Below are positions 49,966 to 58,487 of a stretch of DNA of 64,000 bases, piece by piece. The notes beneath the pieces are model-generated. The model was not told the origin of the DNA. It saw only the letters and a list, made by a program, of their open reading frames with translations, and made no database searches. Origin of the DNA: Salinibacterium sp. NK8237 (GTDB lineage Bacteria > Actinomycetota > Actinomycetes > Actinomycetales > Microbacteriaceae). The stretch spans positions 1,612,001 to 1,676,000 of the forward strand of contig NZ_JADYWE010000001.1 in the NCBI RefSeq assembly GCF_015864955.1, read 5' to 3'. A program made the position numbers and the translations under genes. How positions within the stretch are numbered: position 1 is the stretch's first letter; every line of letters starts with the position of its first letter.

Positions 49966-50937
49966 CTAGGGCGCGGCAATCAGCGTCGCGAGTTCCTCCA
50001 ACGCATCCTCACCCGTCATATCACGACCCAGGAGCGGTAGTTCCGTTGTCGGAATGGCGCCGAGATGCTCCCGGAGCGGCAGGAGGGACGCCTCTTCGCG
50101 CTTGCTGCGTTCCTTCAGAAAAGCGCCAGCATCCGTGGGCGAGCGACGATTGATAACCACGGCCGCGATATCGACACCCAGCGCGTGAAGCTGATTGACG
50201 ATGTCGAGAGACTCCGCGATCGGCATGGTTTCCGCAACAGTCACGACCACAAAACCGGTGGTCGAGGGATCGGTGATCGTCTTCGTCATGCGCGCGAAAC
50301 GGTCGCGCCGGGCGAGCAGGGTGCGTCTGAGTTCTGAGTCGGCTGCAGATTCCGGATCTTGCTCACCACCAACAAGTCCTCGCGCCGCCGCAGCGAAACG
50401 GTCCGATCTCGAGCGGCTGGCCAGAAGTGAATCCGTCCATCCACTCAACTTCTCCGGAAGGCTCAGCAAGTGCAGCGTGTGGCCAGACGGTGCGGTGTCG
50501 AACAGCACTAGATCGTACTCATCGAGACCCTGCTCCATGAGTTCCGCGATCCGTTCAAGCGTGGCCGACTCGTGGCTGCCCGGAGCTGTTTTCGCGAGCG
50601 CGAGATGCGCCTTCGCTGACGGGTGCAATCGTTCGGGAAGGAGCTTCATCATGGTGGTGGTGACGGCCGCAAAATGCCGCTCGATTGTGACGTGCGGGTC
50701 AACCTCGACGGCATCCACATAGCCACTCGGCGCGGTGAACACACGGGCGGGCGTGTCTGACAGCGACATCTCCCAGATGTACCCGAGGTTGTGCGCGGGA
50801 TCAGTAGAGACGAGCAGCACCCGTCCACCACTGCGAGCACGCGCCAGAGCCAAAGCGGATGCCACCGAGGTTTTGCCGACCCCGCCCTTGCCCCCGACAA
50901 AGAGAACTTTGCGTGCGGTCGCGAGTGTCAACAACAT
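49966..50937 (-). CDS. ArsA/Get3-like P-loop ATPase
   Basis: 323 residues from the ATG at 50937. The deviant Walker A G-G-K-G-G-V-G-K-T (residues 15-23) with its signature lysine identifies the ArsA/Get3/MinD class. Switch I is T-D-P-A-H-N-L and switch II F-D-T-A-P-S-G-H-T. No second ATPase half is present, and the C-x-x-C of arsenite or tail-anchor ATPases is missing. The start overlaps the end of the cory-CC-star gene by ten bases, and cstA lies just upstream, so all three are probably one transcript. A role in assembling or activating the transporter or its partner is inference. Confidence 0.82.
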   Translation of the reverse strand: MLLTLATARKVLFVGGKGGVGKTSVASALALARARSGGRVLLVSTDPAHNLGYIWEMSLSDTPARVFTAPSGYVDAVEVDPHVTIERHFAAVTTTMMKLLPERLHPSAKAHLALAKTAPGSHESATLERIAELMEQGLDEYDLVLFDTAPSGHTLHLLSLPEKLSGWTDSLLASRSRSDRFAAAARGLVGGEQDPESAADSELRRTLLARRDRFARMTKTITDPSTTGFVVVTVAETMPIAESLDIVNQLHALGVDIAAVVINRRSPTDAGAFLKERSKREEASLLPLREHLGAIPTTELPLLGRDMTGEDALEELATLIAAP

Positions 50938-51221
50938 CCGATTTGATCCAATGGTGAGCGGGGAATTCCCATCCGGCGGTGCCAAGAGTGAAAGTCTTCC
51001 CAGAGGGCCGGCATCAGCTCGGCGGTGTAATAAGCGGCCGGATCGGGCACACCAAGGGCTTCACCGAGAACAGCAATCATGAACAGGTCGTCTTCATCTT
51101 GCTGTTCCCGCCTGAACATTTGGCGGTACGGCCCTACGTAGTAATCCTGAAGGCCATCGCGGAACGCCGACCAGCGCCGGGAGAATCTCTCCCAGCGTTG
51201 GCCCGCAGTCGACGGTTCCAT
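50928..51221 (-). CDS. Cory-CC-star family protein
   Basis: 97-residue protein ending in Cys-Cys immediately before the stop, the trait from which this NCBI-named family takes its name. It also has the D-Y-Y-V-G-P-Y-R-Q-M-F-R segment and an acidic, helical middle. It contains no signal peptide or membrane helix. The gene sits four bases downstream of cstA and overlaps the ArsA-like ATPase gene. Tandem C-terminal cysteines suggest metal binding, disulfide chemistry or lipidation; none is established. In E. coli the CstA/BtsT transporters are paired with a different tiny partner (YbdD/YjiX). Confidence 0.78.
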   Translation of the reverse strand: MEPSTAGQRWERFSRRWSAFRDGLQDYYVGPYRQMFRREQQDEDDLFMIAVLGEALGVPDPAAYYTAELMPALWEDFHSWHRRMGIPRSPLDQIGCC

Positions 51222-51225
51222 TCAG

Positions 51226-52953
51226 CTAGACATGTTTCTGAGAGCTGGTCAGCGCAGCATCGGCACCGTCAGCTTCCGGCTCCGAGTCTCTGGCTTTGCG
51301 CATCGCGATGATCGCTTCGATCGCGACCCACACGCTGGCCCCGATGATGATCACATCGAGCGCGAAGAGCATCCAATCGGGGTCGCTGGGATTCGCGAAA
51401 CTGCCCAACTGCACGAGAGCAGCCCAGAATGCCATCCCGAAAATGATCACAAGAGGCACCAGGGCGGTGATGGGGTTACGGCCCTTACGAATCAAGATAA
51501 CCGCGATGATTGACAAGCTCAGCGAGGCCATCAGCTGGTTGGTCGTTCCGAACAGCGGCCAAATGCGTAAGCCGCCCTCGCCGCCGAGGCCCTGCGAGAA
51601 GGTCAACCCGAGGCCAAGCGCCACAACGATAAGAGTCGCCGAGATCTTGCCTATCTTCAGCTTGAATACCTCGCCCGCTTCTTGAACGACAAAGCGCAGC
51701 AACCGCATGCCGGTATCCATCGTCGTTGCGGCAAACAGCACAGCCATCGTCGCCAACAGTGTGGCGCTCAACGACTCAGGCAACCCGATACCGTTCTGCA
51801 TCAGCGTGGCGCCGCCCTGGACAAAGGCGTTGACTCCGGCTGAACCGAATGAACTGTAGATCTCGTTCCACTCGGCAACCGACTTGAATCCACCGATGAC
51901 GGCGAGGATCGTTCCGAGCGAGAGCAGGCCCTCGCCCACCGCACCGAAGTAGCCGACGAAACGAGCATCCGTCTCCTTGTCGAGTTGCTTCGACGTGGTG
52001 CCGGAAGCCACCATGCCGTGGAATCCAGAAATGGCACCACACGCAATGGTCACGAACAGCAAGGGAATCATGTTCGGCGTGCCCTCGGGAAGGTTCATGT
52101 TGATCATCGGCGCGACGATATTCGGCGGCGTTGCGGAGAACAGCGTAGCCAGGAGAACGGATCCGAAGAGCAGGATCAGACCGACGAAAAGCTGCACACC
52201 ATTGATGTAGTCCCGCGGCTGAAGGAGAACCCACACCGGCAGCAGCGACGCGATTGCCCCATAGATAAACAGCGCAAGAATCCAGAATGTCGCCGGAGTC
52301 ATCCCCAGAATTGATTCGGGGAGAACCACCGGAAACTTGTCGCCAATCAAGATGAGCCCATAGAGGGCGACGACACCGACTACGGTAACGGGCACCAAAT
52401 GCCAGCGGAGTCGATACACCGCGACACCCACCAGAAGGGCAACGATAATCGCGCCCCACACCGGGATGACCGCACCCGGGGTGCTGATCAACAGGTTCTT
52501 GATCACAACGGCGAATGCCGCAACGACCATGAGCAGAACAAGGAAAATGACGACCAAGAAGAGGTTGGCCCCACGCTTACCAATGTACCGAGCGGATAGA
52601 GCGCCGATGGAGCGTCCCTTGTTTCGGGTCGAAGCCCAGAGTGTGCCGAGATCGTGCATTCCGGCAAAGAACACGGTGCCGAGAGTGACCCAGAGCAGTG
52701 CCGGAAGCCAGCCCCAGATCACGGCGATTGCCGGACCGACGATGGGGGCTGCACCGGCAACGGAGGTGAAATGGTGGCCCCACAGAATGTACTTATTCGT
52801 GGGAACGTAGTCCACGCCATCGCTGAGCTCATGCGCTGGAGTCACAAAGTCATCGTTGAGTTGATAAACCTTTCGCGCCAGATATTTCGAGTAAACGAAA
52901 TAGCCCGCGGCCATCACGCCCAAGCCAATGATCATGAGAATAAGGGAACCCAT
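51226..52953 (-). CDS. cstA: CstA-family carbon-starvation/pyruvate transporter
   Basis: 575 residues from the ATG at 52953, with GGAG 10 bases upstream; a longer in-frame start lacks a ribosome site. About 15 membrane helices. Family blocks: P-T-N-K-Y-I-L-W-G-H-H-F-T-S-V-A-G-A-A-P-I-V-G-P-A-I-A near residue 55, G-M-H-D-L-G-T-L, and the S-G-F-H-G-M-V-A-S-G-T-T-S-K-Q-L motif. CstA and BtsT take up peptides or pyruvate by proton coupling. It is shorter than E. coli CstA (~700), lacking part of the C-terminus. It is the first gene of a probable operon with cory-CC-star and the ArsA-like ATPase. Confidence 0.88.
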   Translation of the reverse strand: MGSLILMIIGLGVMAAGYFVYSKYLARKVYQLNDDFVTPAHELSDGVDYVPTNKYILWGHHFTSVAGAAPIVGPAIAVIWGWLPALLWVTLGTVFFAGMHDLGTLWASTRNKGRSIGALSARYIGKRGANLFLVVIFLVLLMVVAAFAVVIKNLLISTPGAVIPVWGAIIVALLVGVAVYRLRWHLVPVTVVGVVALYGLILIGDKFPVVLPESILGMTPATFWILALFIYGAIASLLPVWVLLQPRDYINGVQLFVGLILLFGSVLLATLFSATPPNIVAPMINMNLPEGTPNMIPLLFVTIACGAISGFHGMVASGTTSKQLDKETDARFVGYFGAVGEGLLSLGTILAVIGGFKSVAEWNEIYSSFGSAGVNAFVQGGATLMQNGIGLPESLSATLLATMAVLFAATTMDTGMRLLRFVVQEAGEVFKLKIGKISATLIVVALGLGLTFSQGLGGEGGLRIWPLFGTTNQLMASLSLSIIAVILIRKGRNPITALVPLVIIFGMAFWAALVQLGSFANPSDPDWMLFALDVIIIGASVWVAIEAIIAMRKARDSEPEADGADAALTSSQKHV

Positions 52954-53148
52954 TAAATTCTCCGCTCCTTGTAGGGTCGCGCTCGCAAACTGGCACGACA
53001 TCGTGCAGATAACCGAGTGACACCGGTGATACCAGTGGCATTGGAGACGACACTAATACTCACTTTGGAGTTTGCATAGGGAAACTTGGCGCAGTGTTTA
53101 CTCGGCGCAACACGGCGACGCTTGGCGCGCCACCGCCGCATCCAGAAG

Positions 53149-53754
53149 CTAGCTCGCTCGGCGGTAGCGGATGTGGGTGGCCAGCGGTGATTGCAGGACC
53201 TCCACGGGTTCGAATCCAAAAGTTTCGATCCCGTCGAAGAGTCGCTCGCCAGACCCGAGCAGAACAGGGTCGATGTCGAGCGTCAACTCGTCGACTACGC
53301 CGGCAAGGAGTGCCTGCCGCACAGTGGATGCACCGCCCGCAATATCGACGCCCTTGCTGCCAGCAGTTTCACACGCGCGCGCAAAGGCTGCATCGAAACC
53401 CTCGGTCACAAAGTGAAAAGTTGTTCCGCCATCCATCTCAATCGGCTCGTGCGGGTGATGGGTGAGTACGAAAACGGGGGCGTGGTACGGCGGCTCGGCA
53501 CCCCACCACCCACGCCAGCCCGAATCCCATTCGCCACGGATCGGCCCAAACATGTTGCGGCCCATGACATATGCACCGCGCGGGCGCATGAGCCAGGCGG
53601 CCGCGATCTCGTCGGCGTCGTTGGCGCGCTCGTCACCAATGTGCCAACCGTGCAGCTCGATCCCGCGTTTACCGAGCGGGTTGTCGACACTTTGCTCCGG
53701 CCCGGCAACGAACCCGTCGAGCAAGATTGACATATGGCAGGTGGTTTCCGACAC
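53149..53754 (-). CDS. Dihydrofolate-reductase-like (RibD C-terminal) protein
   Basis: 201 residues from a GTG at 53754, chosen because AAGGAG lies seven bases upstream and homologues begin T-C-H-M-S-x-x-L-D-G-F-V-A-G-P. The RibD_C fold is shown by this N-terminal strand, G-A-Y-V-M-G-R-N-M-F, and G-V-D-I-A-G-G-A-S-T-V-R-Q-A with L-D-I-D-P-V-L-L-G-S-G near the end. These proteins are NADPH-dependent reductases of largely unknown substrate. It follows a small membrane-protein gene by 38 bp. Confidence 0.8.
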   Translation of the reverse strand: MSETTCHMSILLDGFVAGPEQSVDNPLGKRGIELHGWHIGDERANDADEIAAAWLMRPRGAYVMGRNMFGPIRGEWDSGWRGWWGAEPPYHAPVFVLTHHPHEPIEMDGGTTFHFVTEGFDAAFARACETAGSKGVDIAGGASTVRQALLAGVVDELTLDIDPVLLGSGERLFDGIETFGFEPVEVLQSPLATHIRYRRAS

Positions 53755-53792
53755 TCCCGACTCCTTCGGCGGATGCTTCGATTGGTGCGTAT

Positions 53793-54086
53793 TCAGCGAG
53801 CGAACGCCACCACGACGATCGCGAAGAGCCAAGGAAAGGAGCTCACGATTCCGAAAATGCTCAGTGCAGCTCCGAGCAGCGACGGCACTGTGCCGAGACT
53901 CGAGTTCGCACCCTGAAACACTCGACGCGCATAGAGTGCGGTAGCCAACCCTGCTATCCCGATCAGCGTCGCGGCAACAGGCAGCGAGAACAGGGCGGCA
54001 GCAGCGATGCCCAGAATTAGTGCGGCGTACGCTGGCGTTGCGGCGACGCGGGGTTTCGCCTCGAGAGTGTCAGCCGTCTGGCTCAT
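53793..54086 (-). CDS. Small three-helix membrane protein
   Basis: 97 residues with hydrophobic segments at about 20-42, 45-60 and 70-95. It probably forms an operon with the downstream reductase-like gene. No family recognised. The 214 bp upstream (54087-54300), shared with the divergent sigma-factor gene, show no further gene and no promoter I would trust. Confidence 0.5.
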   Translation of the reverse strand: MSQTADTLEAKPRVAATPAYAALILGIAAAALFSLPVAATLIGIAGLATALYARRVFQGANSSLGTVPSLLGAALSIFGIVSSFPWLFAIVVVAFAR

Positions 54087-54300
54087 GAGCGCGCTTCCTA
54101 GTGTCTTGGGCTATCGCAGAATTACGAGCAGATGCGGTATCGCCACAGCGCTCGATACGCCTCCACCGTAACAACTGCGCTCCCCACCGTCGAGCATTTC
54201 TTGCCATTGGCGGCGCACGAGACGCAGGAGACCTCGCTGCGCTACGCTCGCCCGAGGAGCCAATCGTGAACTTAATTCAAGCCATCGAGCAATACCTAGT

Positions 54301-54882
54301 GTGACTAGCGATAACGAGATCATCCGGAGGTCGTGGGATAACCCTGCGGTCTTTGCGGAGATGTACGACCGCCATGCGACATCCGTCTATCGGTATGCCG
54401 CCCGGCGAGCGGGCGTTGACGCAGCGGATGACATCATGGCCGAAACTTTTCTGGTGGCGTTCGAGCGGCGCAACCGTTTCGATAGCGCCTTCGAGAGTGC
54501 TTTGCCGTGGTTGCTCGGAATCGCGACAGTGCTGATTCGCAAGCATCGGGGTTCTGAAGCGCGGTTCTTGCGGGCGGTCGTGGCCTCCGGGCCACCGGCG
54601 ACGGTCGTTGAGAATCACGATGATCGCCTCGACGCAGACCTCTCGGTTCGGGCTTTGGCAGGAGCGATTCGCAAGCTGCCTGCTCGCGACCGGGATGCGC
54701 TGCTGCTGTACGCGTGGGGCGACCTCGACTATGAGGGCGTTGCACTCGCATTGAACATTCCCGTCGGGACTGTTCGGTCACGTCTCAATCGCGCGCGGCG
54801 AGTGCTGCGCCTATCCGCCGGCATCACGCCAGCACAGGAGGTGGATCGTGGACGAACTTCAACAGCTCCGAGCATTCGGTAA
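54301..54882 (+). CDS. ECF-type RNA polymerase sigma factor
   Basis: 193 residues starting at a GTG. Region 2 (residues ~15-85) includes F-A-E-M-Y-D-R-H-A-T-S-V-Y-R-Y-A-A-R-R and D-I-M-A-E-T-F-L-V-A-F-E-R-R. Region 4 (~115-170) has L-P-A-R-D-R-D-A-L-L-L-Y-A-W-G-D-L-D-Y-E-G-V-A-L-A-L-N-I-P-V-G-T-V-R-S-R-L-N-R-A-R. There is no region 3, as in ECF factors. Its end overlaps by 35 bases the start of a membrane-anchored CU044_5270-family gene, the usual partner, which may act as its anti-sigma or effector. Confidence 0.88.
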   Translation: MTSDNEIIRRSWDNPAVFAEMYDRHATSVYRYAARRAGVDAADDIMAETFLVAFERRNRFDSAFESALPWLLGIATVLIRKHRGSEARFLRAVVASGPPATVVENHDDRLDADLSVRALAGAIRKLPARDRDALLLYAWGDLDYEGVALALNIPVGTVRSRLNRARRVLRLSAGITPAQEVDRGRTSTAPSIR

Positions 54883-55948
54883 GAATGTTGCCGATCCGTC
54901 AGCAGACGCTCTCAGCCGAGGCCGCAGAGGTCTCGTGGAACACATCGGGCTACAGCCAGCAATCGCTAAGCCCAACTCGAAGAAGCGCTTTGCGCTGTTC
55001 GGCGGCACCACCGCCCTTGCTGCTGGCGCACTCGTGGCCACTCTCGTGTTCACTGACCTGCTCGGCTTGGCCGGCTGGCAAGGTGGGGCGGATGCTGCTG
55101 CCGCATCCGCACTCAGCGACGCCGCGGCCGCCGCCATTGAGAATTCCGATCCAGTTGTGGGCCCCGGCCAGTATCTGAAGGTCGATACCGAGGCGGTCTT
55201 CGAAGGAGGCGGGCAGACCGCGGATTGGAAGAACTTTGCCTATCTCGGAACCCAAAATTCACAACTGTATATTCCTGCCGACCACTCAGACGAGTGGGTT
55301 CTCGTAACCGAACCGCGAGCAGCGATCAAGGTCTTTGGCGAAGGCTTCGAAGAGGAAGCGCAGGAGGCTGCTCAGGCAACCTTCAATAAGGAGGAAATCA
55401 GCCGGGCGCCGTACGGCGGATTCGACAATTCGAAACCTCGAGACTGGAGGTTGGATGAGTTGCCGCGCGACCCCCAGCGGTTGCTCAACTATGTCTATCG
55501 AGTGACTGCAGGTCACGGCGTGAGCGCCGACGGGCAGGCGTTCGATTTTATCTCCACAACGCTGCGAACAGGTGTGGTCCCGGCGGAGCTTCGTGCCGCT
55601 CTTTATCGAGCTGTGGCAGGAATCCCTGGCGTTGAAATCACCGACGAGGCAGCCACGCTCAACGGCCGAACGGGAGTCGCCTTCGGCCGCGAAGAAAGCG
55701 ATGGATTTCTCCATGAAATCATCATCGACCCGGATACTGGGCTCCTCATCGGTGAGCGCACCGTCCAGCTAGTCGACAGCAAGCTTGTCCCGGTGTTTGC
55801 CGGGGAAATTGTTGGGTGGACAGCTATCACCACAACTGTGGTCGACGAGGCACCGACAGGTGGCTCACTCTGCGGCAATGGCGGCGCACCGCTGAACGGC
55901 CTCGGCAGCGGGCAGTGCACTGACCCCGATAGGCCGCAGACCGACTGA
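54848..55948 (+). CDS. CU044_5270-family membrane-anchored protein
   Basis: 366 residues starting at a GTG with AGGAGGTG four to five bases upstream. A short cytoplasmic N-terminus (M-D-E-L-Q-Q-L-R) precedes one membrane helix (residues ~48-70) and a ~290-residue exported domain with a repeated beta pattern and two cysteines near the C-terminus. This arrangement is usual for the family that accompanies ECF sigma factors in Actinobacteria. An anti-sigma-like role is likely by context, but the cytoplasmic part is short and lacks a ZAS zinc motif. Confidence 0.75.
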   Translation: MDELQQLRAFGKNVADPSADALSRGRRGLVEHIGLQPAIAKPNSKKRFALFGGTTALAAGALVATLVFTDLLGLAGWQGGADAAAASALSDAAAAAIENSDPVVGPGQYLKVDTEAVFEGGGQTADWKNFAYLGTQNSQLYIPADHSDEWVLVTEPRAAIKVFGEGFEEEAQEAAQATFNKEEISRAPYGGFDNSKPRDWRLDELPRDPQRLLNYVYRVTAGHGVSADGQAFDFISTTLRTGVVPAELRAALYRAVAGIPGVEITDEAATLNGRTGVAFGREESDGFLHEIIIDPDTGLLIGERTVQLVDSKLVPVFAGEIVGWTAITTTVVDEAPTGGSLCGNGGAPLNGLGSGQCTDPDRPQTD

Positions 55949-56003
55949 TGCGTCACCGACGCTAGGGCACTGCGACTCACACTCCCGGCGGTGAATGAAC
56001 TGA

Positions 56004-56642
56004 TCACGACAAGGGAGTTGCGCCCGCTGCCTGCCAGTTGTGTCGGTTTGCGCGAACGAAGAGCTTGATACCGAGGAGAGGAAGGACGAGGTAGGGGAGC
56101 AAGAACATCGCGTGCCATCCACCCAGGCCAGAGAAGGAACCCAAGGGGTTGAGTGTCGCGTCTGATGTTGAGTCAGACAGGGCCCGGACCAGCATGTTCA
56201 GACCGATAAAGAGCGCAGACGCCATGAGCGGAGTCAGCCACGCGACAATCTTCTCGCGCCTTGACCACGCCACCGAAAACGACATCAGCACCAAACCGAC
56301 AATTGGACCGATCACGGGGACGACGAAGGTGCCGACGATCAGCAGCAACACTGCGGTAATCGGGAGCGCTCGACTCGGTACCGGCTGTGGCTGCAACTGT
56401 GGTGCGGACGGTGATGAGCTTGGTGCGGCATCATCCGCAGTAGCGGCTTTCGCTTCGGCGGCGATGAACGCAGGGTCGCCAAGGTCTTGGATCCGCTCGG
56501 CAGCAGCTTCGGCGTTGAGCCCCTCAAGCTCTTCACGGATGCCCGCCACAATCTCTGCGCGCACGTCGGGTCGCACACCCGAGAGATTCGTCTCGAGCTG
56601 AGCGAGGTACGCGCTAGTCACGGTGGGGAGTGAGTTGGTCAC
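56004..56642 (-). CDS. HAAS-domain membrane protein paired with PadR
   Basis: 212 residues from the GTG at 56642, which overlaps the PadR stop (GTGA). The N-terminal ~65 residues (Y-L-A-Q-L-E-T-N-L, E-I-V-A-G-I-R-E-E-L-E-G, R-I-Q-D-L-G-D-P-A) form the HAAS/DUF1700-type helical domain found next to PadR regulators. After a Pro/Ser linker come four membrane helices. Such proteins are thought to be signalling or effector partners of the PadR repressor. Confidence 0.75.
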   Translation of the reverse strand: MTNSLPTVTSAYLAQLETNLSGVRPDVRAEIVAGIREELEGLNAEAAAERIQDLGDPAFIAAEAKAATADDAAPSSSPSAPQLQPQPVPSRALPITAVLLLIVGTFVVPVIGPIVGLVLMSFSVAWSRREKIVAWLTPLMASALFIGLNMLVRALSDSTSDATLNPLGSFSGLGGWHAMFLLPYLVLPLLGIKLFVRANRHNWQAAGATPLS

Positions 56643-56971
56643 TGTGTTTCCTTTTCCACGAATCGAAGAACGGTCGCCGCAAACGGCTCCCACTGGAGAC
56701 GGAATGCTTCGAGTTGCGCTGAACCTTGTGCAGTCAATTGGTAGTACTTGCGCACCGGCCCCGAGGCAGAAGCCTCGTCGTAGGTCGTGACTAGCCCTTG
56801 GCTACGGAGCCGCGACAGCATGGGGTAAAGCGTGCCGATGCTCGCGATCATCTGGGCGGCGACGAGTTGCTCCGAAAGCTGCCAGCCGTACATTGGCTCG
56901 CGCGAGAGCAGGCCAAGCACGCAGTATTCGACCACGCCCTTTCGGAGTTGAGTGCCCACATCCGCTGTCAT
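56639..56971 (-). CDS. PadR-family transcriptional regulator
   Basis: 110-residue winged-helix repressor of the short PadR type: R-K-G-V-V-E-Y-C-V-L-G-L-L-S-R-E-P-M-Y-G-W-Q-L-S-E-Q-L, then I-G-T-L-Y-P-M-L-S-R-L-R-S-Q-G-L-V, and a G-P-V-R-K-Y-Y-Q-L-T wing. It is translationally coupled to the HAAS-domain membrane gene and probably autoregulates the pair. Confidence 0.88.
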   Translation of the reverse strand: MTADVGTQLRKGVVEYCVLGLLSREPMYGWQLSEQLVAAQMIASIGTLYPMLSRLRSQGLVTTYDEASASGPVRKYYQLTAQGSAQLEAFRLQWEPFAATVLRFVEKETQ

Positions 56972-57044
56972 GCATTACACGCTAGCTTGCACTGCAACTT
57001 ACCGCAAGATGCGGACGAACACATGAGCTTGACGACGGCATCCG

Positions 57045-57917
57045 CTAATCGCACTGCCGCATGCGGCGGACACCGCGTTTCTTGCCGAGAGCCATGCCCA
57101 CGAGGACGAGCAGGATGCCGAGGGCTTGCTGGGGCCCGAAGTGCTCCGATGCGAGCATTACACCAAGCAGCACCCCGGTGACGGGGTTGAGAAGACCAAC
57201 CAGCCCGACCGTTCCTGCCGGAAGATGCCGGAGGCCACCGAACCACGCGGCGTAGGCGATGGCCGTTGCGATGATTGACACGTAGGCGAAGCTGATCGCG
57301 GCAGGAGCATCCATTGTAGGAATATTTCCTTCGACAATGATCGCGAATGGCAAGACAAGAATTCCTCCCGCGATGAGTTGCCATGAGGTGACAGCGAGAA
57401 CTTTCTGCTCGCTGCCCCACCTCTTGGTCAACACAAAACCGAGCGACGACATCATCATCGCGGCCAGCGACGCGGCCACCCCCAGCGGGTCGATCGAGCC
57501 AACACCACCCATCACCATAACGCCGACGCCAGTGAAGCCCAGCACGGCTCCGAGCAATGAGAGCAGGGCGGGCCGTTCGCCGAGGAGCGGCCAGGCGATG
57601 AGCATCAGCATGGCCGCAGACGTCGCCATGATTGTGGAAGCAATGCTCGACGGCAACAGTTGTGACGCAACGTAGATCAGGATAAAGAATGCGCCAACGT
57701 TGAGGGCGCCAAGCACCACTGACTTCCACCGCCACGATCCGCGAGGCAGTGTGCGGGCCAGCGCAAGAAGGATTAGCCCGGCGGGGAGGGCGCGAAGAAC
57801 TGCGCCCCACAGCGGATAATCGAGAGGCAAGAATTGGCGAGTAACAAAATAGCTTGACCCCCACGCAATGGGTGCGATTGCGGTGATCAAAACCCAACGC
57901 CATCGAATAACTTCCAT
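57045..57917 (-). CDS. EamA-family (DMT) transporter
   Basis: 290 residues with ten predicted membrane helices in two EamA halves (W-G-S-S-Y-F-V-T-R-Q and the second half from ~residue 150, with the L-x-P-V-x-x-x-L-x-x-x-x-x-x-x-E signature near L-L-N-P-V-T-G-V-L-L-G). Such proteins export amino acids or other metabolites. The ATG follows a perfect TATAAT box by seven bases, so the mRNA is probably leaderless. The gene diverges from a MarR regulator across a 59-bp operator-filled gap and is its likely target. Confidence 0.85.
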   Translation of the reverse strand: MEVIRWRWVLITAIAPIAWGSSYFVTRQFLPLDYPLWGAVLRALPAGLILLALARTLPRGSWRWKSVVLGALNVGAFFILIYVASQLLPSSIASTIMATSAAMLMLIAWPLLGERPALLSLLGAVLGFTGVGVMVMGGVGSIDPLGVAASLAAMMMSSLGFVLTKRWGSEQKVLAVTSWQLIAGGILVLPFAIIVEGNIPTMDAPAAISFAYVSIIATAIAYAAWFGGLRHLPAGTVGLVGLLNPVTGVLLGVMLASEHFGPQQALGILLVLVGMALGKKRGVRRMRQCD

Positions 57918-57977
57918 GGAAGCTATTATAGCTTCTGCGGAAGGTATTGCGGCTTCCGTGGAAGATATAGTCGACTA
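57918..57977. promoter_or_regulatory. Three 21-bp-phased MarR operator sites with two embedded leaderless promoters
   Basis: Sites start at GGAAG at 57918, 57939 and 57960, exactly 21 bp apart. Site 1 contains the perfect inverted repeat GAAGCTAT-T-ATAGCTTC (57919-57935). Site 2 is GGAAGGTATTGCGGCTTC. Site 3 is degenerate. On the minus strand TATAAT (57930-57925) lies seven bases before the EamA ATG; on the plus strand TATAGT (57966-57971) lies five bases before the marR ATG. A bound MarR would cover both promoters. Confidence 0.8.
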
Positions 57978-58468
57978 TGGATTCTCACGACCGGGTCGAC
58001 CGCATTCAAGAAGAATGGCGCCGCGAACGCCCCGACATCGATGTCTCTCCGCAGGGCATCATCGGGCGACTGCATCAGGTAGCTAATCGGCTCACCGCTG
58101 AACTGAATCTCGTCTTCGAACAACACGGGCTCGGGGAAGGCGAATTCGACGTGCTCGCTTCACTTCGCCGCGCAGGCGCGCCCTTCGAGCGCGCCCCCGG
58201 CGAACTAGCCCAACACACCATGGTGACCACGGGAGCAATGACCAAACGTCTCGACAGACTCACCGAGGCGGGGCTCGTGATTCGGCGCCCCACCGATGGT
58301 GACGGTCGACGACGCACGGTCGCACTCACTGAGCGTGGTCGCGCAGTAATCGATGCTGCCTTCGCCGACCACATGGCCAACGAACAAAGACTCATCGGTT
58401 CGATTCCCGAAGCCGATCGCCAAGCGCTCCAGTCGACACTCAAAAACTGGCTGCAGCAACTCGACTAG
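57977..58468 (+). CDS. MarR-family regulator of the EamA transporter
   Basis: 163-residue winged-helix dimer-type regulator. The DNA-binding part includes L-N-L-V-F-E-Q-H-G-L-G-E-G-E-F-D-V-L-A-S-L-R-R-A-G, T-T-G-A-M-T-K-R-L-D-R-L-T-E-A-G-L-V, and the wing D-G-R-R-R-T-V-A-L-T. No cysteine redox pair is present, so a small-molecule ligand is more likely than oxidation sensing. It diverges from the transporter and starts within the third operator site, so autorepression is expected. Confidence 0.88.
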   Translation: MDSHDRVDRIQEEWRRERPDIDVSPQGIIGRLHQVANRLTAELNLVFEQHGLGEGEFDVLASLRRAGAPFERAPGELAQHTMVTTGAMTKRLDRLTEAGLVIRRPTDGDGRRRTVALTERGRAVIDAAFADHMANEQRLIGSIPEADRQALQSTLKNWLQQLD

Positions 58469-58487
58469 GACCACCTAAGCTGCTGCC

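Noticed and set aside
50928..51221. Treating the Cys-Cys protein as a lipoprotein or metallothionein
   Set aside because: It has no signal peptide and only the terminal cysteine pair, so neither class fits; the cory-CC-star family explains it better.
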